Assembly (NCBI GenBank): GCA_050012355.1
Contig: JBEKHI010000351.1
Span: forward strand, 1-8,842
Direction: 5' to 3'
DNA: 8,842 nucleotides
From: JBEKHI01 sp050012355
GTDB taxonomy: Bacteria; Actinomycetota; Actinomycetes; Streptosporangiales; Streptosporangiaceae
The notes under the pieces: model-generated
The model's database searches: none
The model's input: only the letters and a program-made list of their open reading frames with translations
What the model was told of the DNA's origin: nothing
Made by a program: the position numbers and the translations under genes
Shown here: positions 1 through 6,020 of the stretch, one piece after another
How the letters are laid out: each line of letters opens with the position of its first letter
Position numbering within the stretch: the first letter of the stretch is position 1

Positions 1-1233
1 GGGGCTGAACAGTTTCGAGAACGCGGGACGCTGCACGCCGTCGTCCACCGCGAGAACCTCGCGCAGGACGCCGGTGAGCTGCTCGGCCATCGCCTCCGCC
101 GAGTCGAACCGGTTGTCCGGGTCGGCGTTGGTGCCGCGGCGCAGCAGCCGGGCGAACGACTCATTGTTCTCGAGCACCGGCACGCCGTCGGGCAGGGTGA
201 ACTTGTACTGGCCCTGGAACCCCTTGAAGTCGAAGGTCAGTACCGCGAGTGACCGCGCGATCGTGAACAGGTCAGAGGAAGGCGACGGACCCTCCTCGGC
301 GATCTCCGGCGCCTGGTAGCCGACGGTCCCGTAGATCGCCGCGTCGCCCTCGATGGTGCGGACCCCGCCCATGTCGATGAGCTTGAGCTGCTCCTCGGTC
401 TGGATCACGTTGTCCGGCTTGAAGTCGCAGTACACCAGCCCTCGGTCGTGCAGGTAGCCGAGCGCGGGCAGCACCTCAATGGCGTACGCGATCGCGTGCG
501 CTATCGGCACCGGCCCGCCCCTCCTGATGTCCTTCAGAGACTCCCCGCCGACGTATTCCATCACGATGTAGCCGGCGTCCGCGTACTGGACGAAGTTATA
601 GATCCGGACGATGTTGGGATGCTCGACCTGGGCAAGGAACTGCCGCTCGGCCACGGCGGCCGCGAGTGCGTCGGCGTCACCGGCGTTCAGCAGGCCCTTG
701 AGCACGACCCAGCGGTCGCTGACGTTGTGGTCCTTGGCCAGGTAGATCCAGCCGAGCCCGCCGAACGCCAGGCAGCCGAGCACCTCGTACTGGCCCGCGA
801 CGAGGTCGCCGGCCACCAGCTTCGGAGTGAAGGAGAACCGGCTGCCGCAGTTGCGGCAGAATACCTCGGTCAGCCCGGCCCGGCCAACGTGGCCGCGGCC
901 GACGGGCTGGTCGCAGCTTCCGCAGAACCGGCGGTTCTCCGGCACCTCGGGGTTGCTGAGTATCGCGCTGGCCGGGTCGCGGTAGGGCACCGGGGGGATC
1001 TCGACGAGCCCCGCCCCGAGGTGCCCGCGCACCGACCGGCCGCTGGTCCGCCGGGAGCCAGATCCGCGTGAGCCCTGTGATCCGCGCGATGACGACGGGA
1101 CCGAGGGTGCCGATGGGGAGGATGGGGTCGCGGCGGAGGCTGCTGGGGCCGGCGGACTCGCGGACGGGGCCAGCCCGCAGACGGTGCAGTACCCGTCCTC
1201 GATCGTCCCGCCGCAGCTCGTACACGCACTCAT
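1..1233 (-). CDS. pknG: PknG-like serine/threonine protein kinase (partial, C-terminus beyond window)
   Basis: A soluble Ser/Thr protein kinase; in mycobacteria and corynebacteria PknG controls 2-oxoglutarate/glutamate metabolism by phosphorylating the FHA protein GarA/OdhI. I translated 411 codons with no stop before the window edge. An N-terminal zinc ribbon has C4, C7, C16, C19. A Ser/Pro-rich linker follows, then a rubredoxin-like motif with C104, C107, C126, C129. The kinase domain starts near residue 149: glycine loop around 158-161 (FGGLG), catalytic Lys179 in VVLKG, Glu196 in AERQFLAQ, catalytic Asp270 in YCDFKPDN (HRD replaced by YCD, as PknG has YND), Asp287 in DMG, and APE-like QAPE ending at 310. 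Spacing matches M. tuberculosis PknG offset by two residues. The TPR domain expected at the C-terminus lies outside. The ATG at 1233 overlaps the upstream TGA as ATGA, implying translational coupling. The gene symbol denotes family; orthology is inferred. Confidence 0.93.
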   Translation of the reverse strand, partial: MSACTSCGGTIEDGYCTVCGLAPSASPPAPAASAATPSSPSAPSVPSSSRGSQGSRGSGSRRTSGRSVRGHLGAGLVEIPPVPYRDPASAILSNPEVPENRRFCGSCDQPVGRGHVGRAGLTEVFCRNCGSRFSFTPKLVAGDLVAGQYEVLGCLAFGGLGWIYLAKDHNVSDRWVVLKGLLNAGDADALAAAVAERQFLAQVEHPNIVRIYNFVQYADAGYIVMEYVGGESLKDIRRGGPVPIAHAIAYAIEVLPALGYLHDRGLVYCDFKPDNVIQTEEQLKLIDMGGVRTIEGDAAIYGTVGYQAPEIAEEGPSPSSDLFTIARSLAVLTFDFKGFQGQYKFTLPDGVPVLENNESFARLLRRGTNADPDNRFDSAEAMAEQLTGVLREVLAVDDGVQRPAFSKLFSP

Positions 1234-2366
1234 CCTCGTGTCCCCCTCGTAAGAACCTCGTGCTGATAGCGAAGCACCGCTTGTTCGGCCACATCGAGAT
1301 CACAGGGCGCGGTCCACAGCAGGTCGCGTGCCTCATCGTGCAGGCTGGCCAGGTCCTCGATCGCGCCGAGCCTGGCGGCCTTGGCCTGGTACGCGTCCAG
1401 CAGGCCGCGCAGCTCGTCGCGGCGTGCGAGCAGACCAGCCATCCGCCGTTCTGATTCCAAAAATTGCGTGGTGGCGGCGGCGAGGTCGCGATCCAGCGCG
1501 TCGAGTTCGTCGGCGAGGCGTGTCCAGCGTCCGGCCGCCCGCAGCTCCGCTACGGCGGCCAGCCGCGACGACGGGTCGGCGAAGTCGGGCACCTCCACGC
1601 GGACAGTCACCTTCGCGGCGGCGCGCTGCCGAGCGGCGACCGCGTCGGCGTGCGCGGTGCGGGCCAGGTCGGCGGCCTGGCCCGCGGCGGCGATCCGGGC
1701 GTCCGCGGTATCCCGCACACTGGTCAGCTCGGCGCTACGGGCCGCCAGCGTCGCGGCCCGGCCGCGCAGCGATGTCGCCGCGCCGAGGCGGTCACCGAGC
1801 GGGTCGGCGTTGAGCGCGTCGCGCAGCCGGCCGAGCTCGGCGCGGATCGACGCTGCCTCGCCAGTGAGCGCCTGGTCTCCGGACGGGTCGGCCTTGGCGA
1901 GCTCGGAGCCGACGCCCTCGAGCTCGGTGGCCGCGTCGTTCCAGGACTTCTCGGTACTGGCCGCGATCGAGGCGACATCGGCGAACTGCGTCCGCATCCT
2001 GGTGCGCGCGGCGGCCACCGTGAGCTGGTCGGTTCCGGTGTCGGCGAGATCGCGTTCCGCCAGCGGCGCGGGCCCCCTGGTGACCCGCACCGACGGGCCG
2101 GTGAGCAGCGCGGTGACCCTCGGAAGGTCTCGGCTGCTCCCGGCCTCCTCGATAACCGCCGAGTAGGCCGCGTACAGGTCCCACAGGCTGGCGAACACCC
2201 GGGACGCCGCCTCCCAGCGGCTCTTCGAGATCCCCGATAGCGAGGTGCTCTTGAGCAGCCGGATGCCGAGGCTATTGTCCAGATCAAGCAGATTCGACTG
2301 GATGGCGTCACGTTCAGCCGCCGCGTCCGCGACCGCCTTGGCGGCCTGTTCGCGCGAGAAGGTCAT
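1230..2366 (-). CDS. Coiled-coil protein encoded directly upstream of the PknG-like kinase
   Basis: A 378-residue, Ala/Arg/Glu/Asp-rich, probably all-helical protein with no signal peptide and no membrane segment, so likely cytosolic. Heptad-like stretches span roughly residues 110-245 and 260-345. It ends in a conserved-looking tail around 349-370 (LLWTAPCDLDVAEQAVLRYQ) that I associate with actinobacterial proteins encoded beside PknG-type kinases. In mycobacteria and corynebacteria the kinase gene is preceded by glnX and glnH, where GlnX is a helical membrane protein signalling to PknG. This protein could be a cytosolic counterpart acting as partner or scaffold, but that is inference from position. 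The ATG at 2366 has a good ribosome binding site (GGGGGA, about 6 nt upstream). The stop overlaps the kinase start as ATGA. No enzymatic motif is visible. Confidence 0.88.
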   Translation of the reverse strand: MTFSREQAAKAVADAAAERDAIQSNLLDLDNSLGIRLLKSTSLSGISKSRWEAASRVFASLWDLYAAYSAVIEEAGSSRDLPRVTALLTGPSVRVTRGPAPLAERDLADTGTDQLTVAAARTRMRTQFADVASIAASTEKSWNDAATELEGVGSELAKADPSGDQALTGEAASIRAELGRLRDALNADPLGDRLGAATSLRGRAATLAARSAELTSVRDTADARIAAAGQAADLARTAHADAVAARQRAAAKVTVRVEVPDFADPSSRLAAVAELRAAGRWTRLADELDALDRDLAAATTQFLESERRMAGLLARRDELRGLLDAYQAKAARLGAIEDLASLHDEARDLLWTAPCDLDVAEQAVLRYQHEVLTRGTRG

Positions 2367-2469
2367 GCCGCGTCCCCCGCGGTGTCTGCCCGCGTCACAC
2401 CGCGTATGCCGACCAGCGCCATGGCCGCTCCGACCCGTACCGCACCGCCATCTGGTGCTTTGTCTCTAG

Positions 2470-2478
2470 TTAATACCA
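2470..2478 (-). promoter_or_regulatory. Candidate extended -10 promoter for the kinase operon
   Basis: On the minus strand the sequence TGGTATTAA sits in a short AT-rich island within GC-rich DNA, about 105 nt upstream of the ATG at 2366. It reads as an extended -10 (TG-N-TATTAA, 4 of 6 matches to TATAAT). I see no convincing -35 at the right distance, so this is a weak call. Confidence 0.25.
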
Positions 2479-2541
2479 GAAGACGGGGTACTTTTCGCGT
2501 CGCGGCCAATTGCCAGCGCCCATTGCGCAGAAACGTACCGC

Positions 2542-2567
2542 CGGCGAGGTGCTGACTCTCCTCGCCG
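2542..2567. terminator. Inverted repeat, candidate terminator of the small Tudor-like gene
   Basis: CGGCGAGG (2542-2549) and CCTCGCCG (2560-2567) are perfect 8-base inverted repeats around a 10-nt loop. The hairpin lies 19 nt past the stop codon of the minus-strand gene ending at 2586. No T-run follows on the minus strand, so it would be a T-less hairpin of the sort often seen in actinomycetes, or an operator upstream of the kinase operon. Confidence 0.45.
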
Positions 2568-2585
2568 ACGGGGCCACGGTGCCCG

Positions 2586-2816
2586 TCAGAGCTTGGTCAT
2601 CCTGGCAAAGGGCGAAAGTATCCGCACCTTGCGCGGGCCGAAGTCGACGACCACCGCATCGTCACCCTCGACCTTGACAACCCGGCCGAGGCCATACTTA
2701 TCGTGGGTCACTTGATCGAGGACTTCGTACTCCTCGATGGGCGGCGGCTCCACGTACGGGGCATTGAAGGGACTTGAGGGCAGGAAGCGCCGGGACGCGG
2801 CGCGGGCAGGTTTCAT
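2586..2816 (-). CDS. Small UvrD/PcrA C-terminal (Tudor/SH3-like) domain protein
   Basis: A 76-residue protein. Residues 29-76 follow the pattern of the Tudor-like C-terminal domain of UvrD/PcrA helicases: a hydrophobic start, then DQVTHDKYGLGRVV, an acidic turn, a VVVDF strand, and a final strand ending in ARMTKL. In the helicases this fold contacts RNA polymerase or nucleic acid; as a free-standing protein its role is unknown. I recall similar stand-alone proteins in actinomycetes. Residues 1-22 are basic and less constrained-looking. The ATG at 2816 has only AAGG directly adjacent and no well-spaced ribosome binding site, so either translation is leaderless (a CATACT element sits 8-13 nt upstream) or the start is the GTG at residue 22 in NAPYVEPPP. 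Confidence 0.78.
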   Translation of the reverse strand: MKPARAASRRFLPSSPFNAPYVEPPPIEEYEVLDQVTHDKYGLGRVVKVEGDDAVVVDFGPRKVRILSPFARMTKL

Positions 2817-2903
2817 CCTTACCAGTATGCGCCCTACTGGTCACGGCGTCCTCATCCACGCGCTCTCCCGCGAAGAATTGCCGACCGCGGGCCTCAGATT
2901 TTC

Positions 2904-2909
2904 TAGGCT
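2904..2909 (+). promoter_or_regulatory. Candidate -10 element (TAGGCT) for the 3031-4328 operon
   Basis: TAGGCT follows an AT-rich ATTTTC run in the 214-base spacer between the divergent genes at 2816 and 3031. The nearest -35-like sequence, TTGCCG at 2878-2883, is 20 nt away, longer than usual. A weak call. Confidence 0.22.
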
Positions 2910-3030
2910 ATGGTGGTTGTGTGTCCACCCGCGAGGCCGTGGCGGGCACTCCGCCACTGCACTGGGCCACCACACTGGGCCACTGCTCGGGACATCTGCA
3001 GTCAGGCGAGGCGCTCTAGCCAGCCTTTGG

Positions 3031-4074
3031 ATGCTCGTGAAGTCCCTGCCGACCCAGATGGCTCCGATAGCGCCGTTTCGTCACCTTCAGCGACTGACCG
3101 ATACCGTTGGCGTGGTCCCGCGCGCCTTCGGGATCGTGCCCCGGCACGGGGATGGCTACCGCGTGGACGACAATGCCCTCGGCCTGGTGGTGGTGTGCCG
3201 TGAGCCGTCGCCGCCTGACGAGGTCATCACCCTGGGCCGTCGCTACCTTTACTTCCTCGCGCAGGCTCAGTCGGCGGACGGAAAGTTCCGTGGCCGCCTG
3301 GGTGGTGACCGCCGGTGGCGCGGCCCGGCCGAAGCGCACGATGCCTGGGGCCGCTCCCTGTGGGCGCTGGGCACCGCCGCGGCGCGCGGTCCGACCAAGG
3401 GGATCCGCGACGAGGCCAAGATCCGGTTCGACGCGAGCGCGGCGGTGAGTTCTCCGTACCCGCACTCCATGGCGTTCGCCGCGCTCGGCGCGGCCGAGAT
3501 ACTCGAGCAATGGCCCGATGATCCTGGCGCGCTGGCGCTACTCGCCATCGCCAGCACCGTCATCGGCGAGCCGTCGACCGATCCGGGGTGGCCATGGCCG
3601 GTCCCCCGGCTCAGCCACGCGAACGCGGCCATAGCCGAGGCGATCATCGTGGCCGCCGAGAAGCTCGGCCGCGATCGCCAGCTGCGCGGCGGTCTGCGCA
3701 TGCTGGCCTGGCTGCTGGACACTGAGACCAGGAACGGGCATTTGTCGGTAGCCCCCAGCGACGGATGGGGACGCGGTGAGGAACGCCCCGCTTTCGAGCA
3801 GCAACCGAGCCAGGTGGCGGCGCTCGCGGACGCCTGCCTGCGGGCGGCGAAGCTGACCGGTGACTCCACCTGGCTGACCGGCGTGGAAATGAGCGTGGCG
3901 TGGCTGCTCGGTGACAACGATGCCCGGATCCCGATGCTCGATGAGCGGACGGGTGGCTGCAGCGATACCCTCGGCCCGACCAGCCGGAGTCGCGACCAGG
4001 GCGCGGAATCGACGCTGGCGATGATCTCCGTGCTCCAGCACGGCCGCCGCCTAGAGGCTGGTGCTCTGGGATGA
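3031..4074 (+). CDS. (alpha/alpha)-barrel protein related to the C-terminal domain of GT4-type glycosyltransferases
   Basis: About 347 residues with repeated helical hairpins. Recognisable blocks in order: HLQRLTDTVG (18-27), a GYRVDDNA motif (42-49), a GKFRGRLGGDRRW block (84-96) followed by EAHDAWGRSLWALG (101-114), SPYPHSMAFAALGAAEIL (141-158), PGWPWPVPRLSHANAAIAEA (185-204), HLSVAPSDGWGRGEERPAFEQQP (237-259), and RTGGCSDTL (306-314) with DQGAESTLA (322-330). I recall this set from proteins annotated as glycosyltransferase, where it forms the domain after a GT4 catalytic module; here no GT4 module is present, so the substrate and even catalysis are unknown. A soluble six-hairpin carbohydrate-binding or -processing role is inferred. 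The reading frame is open back to 2737, but residues before 3031 look non-coding. ATG 3058 is the alternative start; neither has a clear ribosome binding site. Its TGA overlaps the next ATG. Confidence 0.82.
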   Translation: MLVKSLPTQMAPIAPFRHLQRLTDTVGVVPRAFGIVPRHGDGYRVDDNALGLVVVCREPSPPDEVITLGRRYLYFLAQAQSADGKFRGRLGGDRRWRGPAEAHDAWGRSLWALGTAAARGPTKGIRDEAKIRFDASAAVSSPYPHSMAFAALGAAEILEQWPDDPGALALLAIASTVIGEPSTDPGWPWPVPRLSHANAAIAEAIIVAAEKLGRDRQLRGGLRMLAWLLDTETRNGHLSVAPSDGWGRGEERPAFEQQPSQVAALADACLRAAKLTGDSTWLTGVEMSVAWLLGDNDARIPMLDERTGGCSDTLGPTSRSRDQGAESTLAMISVLQHGRRLEAGALG

Positions 4075-4328
4075 CTAGCCTGGCGTCTGGCGGGAATGTG
4101 CATAAGATGACCGAGATCGTGTTGCGGGTCCGCCTCGTCGGCGGTGACTACCTGGATGTCACCTACGATGAGCCGGGCGTTGCCGTGGAAGATATCGTGC
4201 AGCACGCGATCTCGACCCTGGCACAGGACGGCGGAGCACTGCGCTGCAAGCACGGCGAGCGGCTCATAGTGCTCTATGGCCGAGGGGTCACCACGCTCGA
4301 GGTGGCTCCCGTCGGCGCGGTCCTGTAA
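4071..4328 (+). CDS. Conserved small protein, second gene of the operon
   Basis: 85 residues from the ATG at 4071, which overlaps the upstream TGA as ATGA and suggests translational coupling. A second in-frame ATG at 4107 (protein starting MTEIVLRVRL) is 18 nt downstream of a GGCGGGA sequence and may be the real start, since the conserved-looking part begins there. The sequence alternates beta strands (IVLRVRLVGGDYLDVTY, ERLIVLYGRGVTTLEVAP) around one helix, consistent with a small alpha/beta or ubiquitin-like fold. I recall actinobacterial homologues but no function. The tight link to the barrel protein suggests they act together. Its stop is 7 nt from the stop of the convergent 84-residue gene. 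Confidence 0.8.
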   Translation: MTSLASGGNVHKMTEIVLRVRLVGGDYLDVTYDEPGVAVEDIVQHAISTLAQDGGALRCKHGERLIVLYGRGVTTLEVAPVGAVL

Positions 4329-4335
4329 CGGGACG

Positions 4336-4590
4336 TCACTGATCCAGGTTCGCCCGTGGATCAGTTTTCCCTTCCCCCCGGCGCTGGTCCTCGATCGTAG
4401 ACGCGACGTGCCGGACGCACACCTCGAAGGCGAGCGGGTCCTCGTCGTACAGGTCGCGCAGCTTGCCCATGAACGTGACCATGTGCCGTACGGTGGGCTC
4501 CGGCAGGCCCTGCACACCGATGAATTTACCGTCGCCCGCATCGGCGTAGCCGGGGATCGTACCCGCCTTGATTCCGTAAAAGTCGCTCAT
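4336..4590 (-). CDS. Unrecognised 84-residue protein paired with the STAS gene
   Basis: I do not recognise this protein. It starts MSDFYGIKAGTIPGYADAG, has a mixed middle (QGLPEPTVRHMVTFMGKL), then an acidic helix-like stretch (LRDLYDEDPLAFEVCVRHVASTIED) and a charged tail. No signal peptide or membrane segment. The start is well supported: GGAGAG lies 5 nt before the ATG at 4590. The first 65 bases overlap the end of the upstream STAS gene in another frame, so the two are almost surely co-transcribed and perhaps coupled. Its size and partner would suit a regulator or adaptor of the STAS protein, but this is only inference from position. Confidence 0.72.
   Translation of the reverse strand: MSDFYGIKAGTIPGYADAGDGKFIGVQGLPEPTVRHMVTFMGKLRDLYDEDPLAFEVCVRHVASTIEDQRRGEGKTDPRANLDQ
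4338..4368 (+). terminator. Intrinsic terminator of the 3031-4328 operon
   Basis: ACTGATCCA (4338-4346) pairs perfectly with TGGATCAGT (4357-4365) around a 10-nt loop, and a TTTT run (4365-4368) follows on the plus strand. It begins 9 nt after the TAA at 4328. The hairpin overlaps the stop codon and last codons of the convergent minus-strand gene, so one sequence serves both coding and termination. Confidence 0.7.
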
Positions 4591-4972
4591 GGTCGCTCTC
4601 CACCCCGTAGGGGACGGCGGCGCTGGTGGCGGCCAGTTCGGTGGGGAAGATCTCAAATTGCAGGTCCAGGCCGGTCAGTCGAAGAGCGGCGGCCACCGAC
4701 GGCGCTGGAGCGACCAGGCGCAGGACGCCGCCGAGCACCCAGGCGCGGCGTCTGGCTCCGATCAGCACGGCCAGGCCGCTGGAGTCACAGAACGTCACGT
4801 CGGACAAAACGACCACTAGCTGGTTGGCATCCGGCCCCAGCAGGCCGAAAAGTTGCTCACGCAGCGCGGGCACCCGCGCGATGTCGAGGTCGCCGCCAAT
4901 CGTCGCGATGGTGTAACCGTCCTGGCTGCGGACAGAAAGCGTCAAGCCCTGATGGGAATCATGCGGCGTCAT
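4526..4972 (-). CDS. STAS-domain anti-sigma-factor antagonist
   Basis: 148 residues with a STAS domain (about 10-118) of the SpoIIAA/RsbV class. Such proteins bind and release anti-sigma kinases of the RsbW type in their unphosphorylated form. Features: the strand/turn GGDLDIARVPALREQL near 26-41, and VTFCDSSGLAVLIGARR near 59-75, where Ser64 of the DSSG motif aligns with the phosphorylated Ser of SpoIIAA. The C-terminal ~30 residues (from about SAAVPYGVE onward) are unlike the family, which usually stops near 110-120 residues; this tail is encoded where the next gene starts, so it may be a by-product of the overlap. ATG at 4972 has only a weak upstream GATGGG. No partner kinase or sigma factor of this class is in the window. 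Confidence 0.9.
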   Translation of the reverse strand: MTPHDSHQGLTLSVRSQDGYTIATIGGDLDIARVPALREQLFGLLGPDANQLVVVLSDVTFCDSSGLAVLIGARRRAWVLGGVLRLVAPAPSVAAALRLTGLDLQFEIFPTELAATSAAVPYGVESDHERLLRNQGGYDPRLRRCGRR

Positions 4973-5074
4973 GCTCGGCGCCCATCTCGGCTCTGGTCAG
5001 AACCGGGTCGTCATGCACCTCGGGTGGCGCTGGCGAGATTGCCAGCGCGCGAAAAGTCCTTGGCATAACCAACA

Positions 5075-5099
5075 GTACCCTCACCTACCGGATTAGAAC
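5075..5099 (-). promoter_or_regulatory. Candidate sigma-B/sigma-F-type promoter of the STAS operon
   Basis: On the minus strand GTTC (5099-5096), a 15-base spacer, then GGGTAC (5080-5075). I recall the stress-sigma consensus of Streptomyces sigma-B as GNNT-N14-16-GGGTA(C/T) and of mycobacterial SigF as GTTT-N15-17-GGGTA. The -10 fits exactly; the -35 is G-T-T-C rather than GNNT. Transcription would start near 5068, leaving a leader of about 95 nt before the STAS start. A STAS antagonist under control of the sigma class it regulates would be a positive feedback loop. Confidence 0.45.
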
Positions 5100-5116
5100 T
5101 GGCTGACAGCACGCAG

Positions 5117-5401
5117 TCACAACGGCTCGCTGATCCATTGCCAGCCACGCACCTCGTGGTACACCGCCCGCACCAGGAAGGCTCCCGCCGCATCCGACAA
5201 CTGGGCGATGACCCGGATCAACTGGCGGTGAAAGTCGTCAGGCCGGTCTTTCTCCTCATCCGTCTGGCGCCCGGAGATCGTCAGTACCCCGCTGGCCAGC
5301 CGCACTGCCACGTTCCCGTCCACGTCTAGGCTGGCGCCCGCGATATCCCGCGCTCGGACGATCTCAGTACCGTCGTCATTCGCCACCCATACGTTCGCCA
5401 T
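5117..5401 (-). CDS. Conserved hypothetical 94-residue protein downstream of the winged-helix regulator
   Basis: The first half (residues 1-45) has short beta strands: VWVANDDGTEIVRARDIAGASLDVDGNVAVRLASGVLTI by segments. A charged turn (GRQTDEEKDRPDD) precedes a helix (FHRQLIRVIAQLSDA) and a final strand ending VRGWQWISEPL. No signal peptide, membrane segment or catalytic motif. Starts at ATG 5401 behind a strong AAGGAG ribosome binding site 5 nt away. It lies 24 nt after the regulator's stop, so the two are probably one operon, and it may be the regulator's partner or main target. I do not know a function. Confidence 0.78.
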   Translation of the reverse strand: MANVWVANDDGTEIVRARDIAGASLDVDGNVAVRLASGVLTISGRQTDEEKDRPDDFHRQLIRVIAQLSDAAGAFLVRAVYHEVRGWQWISEPL

Positions 5402-5425
5402 AAGCTCTCCTTCGCGGCTTGCCCG

Positions 5426-5731
5426 CTATCGCCGTGGACGTACACTCCCGATCGCCTCGGCGCCGGACAGCAGGGCCAGGACCTCGCCGATGGTGCGTTG
5501 CCTCGCGTCTGGTTCTGGCAGCGGGAGGTGCGTCTGAATGTGGTAATGGTTGCGGCGGCCTTCCTTTTCCTTAACGATGTAGCCCGCATCGACCAGGTCC
5601 GCCAGGATGCCGAAGGCGCTGCGCTCGGTGATATCCAGGCTGGCCGCGATATCACGCAGTCGCACCCCGGGGTCATGGGCCACGCACAGCAACACGCGCG
5701 CGTGGTTGGTCAGGAAGGTCCAGCTCGCCAC
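5426..5731 (-). CDS. Winged-helix transcriptional regulator (MarR/ArsR-like)
   Basis: 101 residues from a GTG at 5731. It opens with WTFLTNHARVLLCVAHDPG, a recognition-type HTH follows (VRLRDIAASLDITERSAFGILADLVDAGYI, about 23-52) and a wing with basic residues (KEKEGRRNHYHI, 54-65). The tail PLPEPDARQRTIGEVLALL is one I recall from a conserved actinobacterial regulator family. No ligand domain, so sensing is unclear; two His residues in the wing (62, 64) are not enough to claim metal binding. No good ribosome binding site precedes the GTG (CTTGTCAAT), so leaderless translation is possible. The AT-rich repeats directly upstream are a plausible autoregulatory operator. Confidence 0.88.
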   Translation of the reverse strand: MASWTFLTNHARVLLCVAHDPGVRLRDIAASLDITERSAFGILADLVDAGYIVKEKEGRRNHYHIQTHLPLPEPDARQRTIGEVLALLSGAEAIGSVRPRR

Positions 5732-5736
5732 ATTGA

Positions 5737-5775
5737 CAAGATATCAGATTCCGGAAAGATCTTGCTAGTATCTTT
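5737..5775. promoter_or_regulatory. Candidate operator: repeated AAGAT/ATCTT half-sites upstream of the winged-helix gene
   Basis: Three inverted pairs overlap here: CAAGAT (5737-5742) with ATCTTG (5759-5764), AAGATA (5738-5743) with TATCTT (5769-5774), and AAAGAT (5755-5760) with ATCTTT (5770-5775). The centre AAGATCTT is itself palindromic. The block starts 5 nt from the regulator's GTG and is far more AT-rich than the surroundings. On the plus strand a TTGACA at 5733-5738 overlaps it, so binding could also affect rightward transcription. Confidence 0.45.
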
Positions 5776-5843
5776 ATGCGGGCGTAGCTTGAGGTAAGGA
5801 CGCCAGCCGCCTGCGACGGCTAGCCGAAGCGAAAGGTTGGCAG

Positions 5844-6017
5844 ATGTCCGAACCTACTGCGCCGCAACCAGATCCTGACGCCACTACCCCGCCGATGCCC
5901 TATCCGGGCGCGACCGCCGGAGCCGTCCCGCCGGTGCCATCGGAGGTCACGCCGGGACCCACGGCGTCCAGCCGGTGGCGCAAAATGCTGCACCGTACTC
6001 CGCCGGGCCCTGCCTAA
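5844..6017 (+). CDS. Short Pro/Ala-rich ORF, possibly the truncated N-terminus of a larger protein
   Basis: 57 codons from ATG 5844 behind AAAGG, 8 nt upstream, which is a fair ribosome binding site. The product starts MSEPTAPQPDPDATTPPMPY, stays rich in Pro/Ala/Thr, then turns basic (SSRWRKMLHRTP) and stops at TAA 6015-6017. Such a pattern is typical of the disordered cytoplasmic N-terminus just before a first membrane helix, yet none follows. The following DNA reads as a minus-strand LLM remnant, so a truncation by recombination near 6000-6017 is a reasonable guess. GC at the third codon position is only about two-thirds, lower than neighbours. A complete short protein, or no gene at all, remain possible. 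Confidence 0.4.
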   Translation: MSEPTAPQPDPDATTPPMPYPGATAGAVPPVPSEVTPGPTASSRWRKMLHRTPPGPA

Positions 6018-6020
6018 CGG

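Noticed and set aside
448..1071. Long plus-strand ORF opposite the kinase gene
   Set aside because: Its translation is low-complexity and matches no family, while the minus strand gives a complete PknG-like kinase with all motifs. It is a high-GC shadow.
1381..2166. Plus-strand ORFs opposite the coiled-coil gene
   Set aside because: Ser/Arg/Ala-rich shadow translations; the minus strand has the ribosome binding site and the overlap with the kinase gene.
2486..2491. Plus-strand GGGTAC as another stress-sigma promoter
   Set aside because: No GNNT element at 14-16 bases upstream, and no plus-strand gene starts downstream at a sensible distance.
3267..4541. 424-codon minus-strand ORF spanning the barrel operon and the 84-residue gene
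   Set aside because: The translation is Ser/Arg/Ala-rich with no motif, and it crosses two well-supported plus-strand genes and a terminator.
5733..5738. Plus-strand TTGACA as a -35 box for the 5844 ORF
   Set aside because: No acceptable -10 occurs 16-18 bases downstream; kept only as a note on the operator block.
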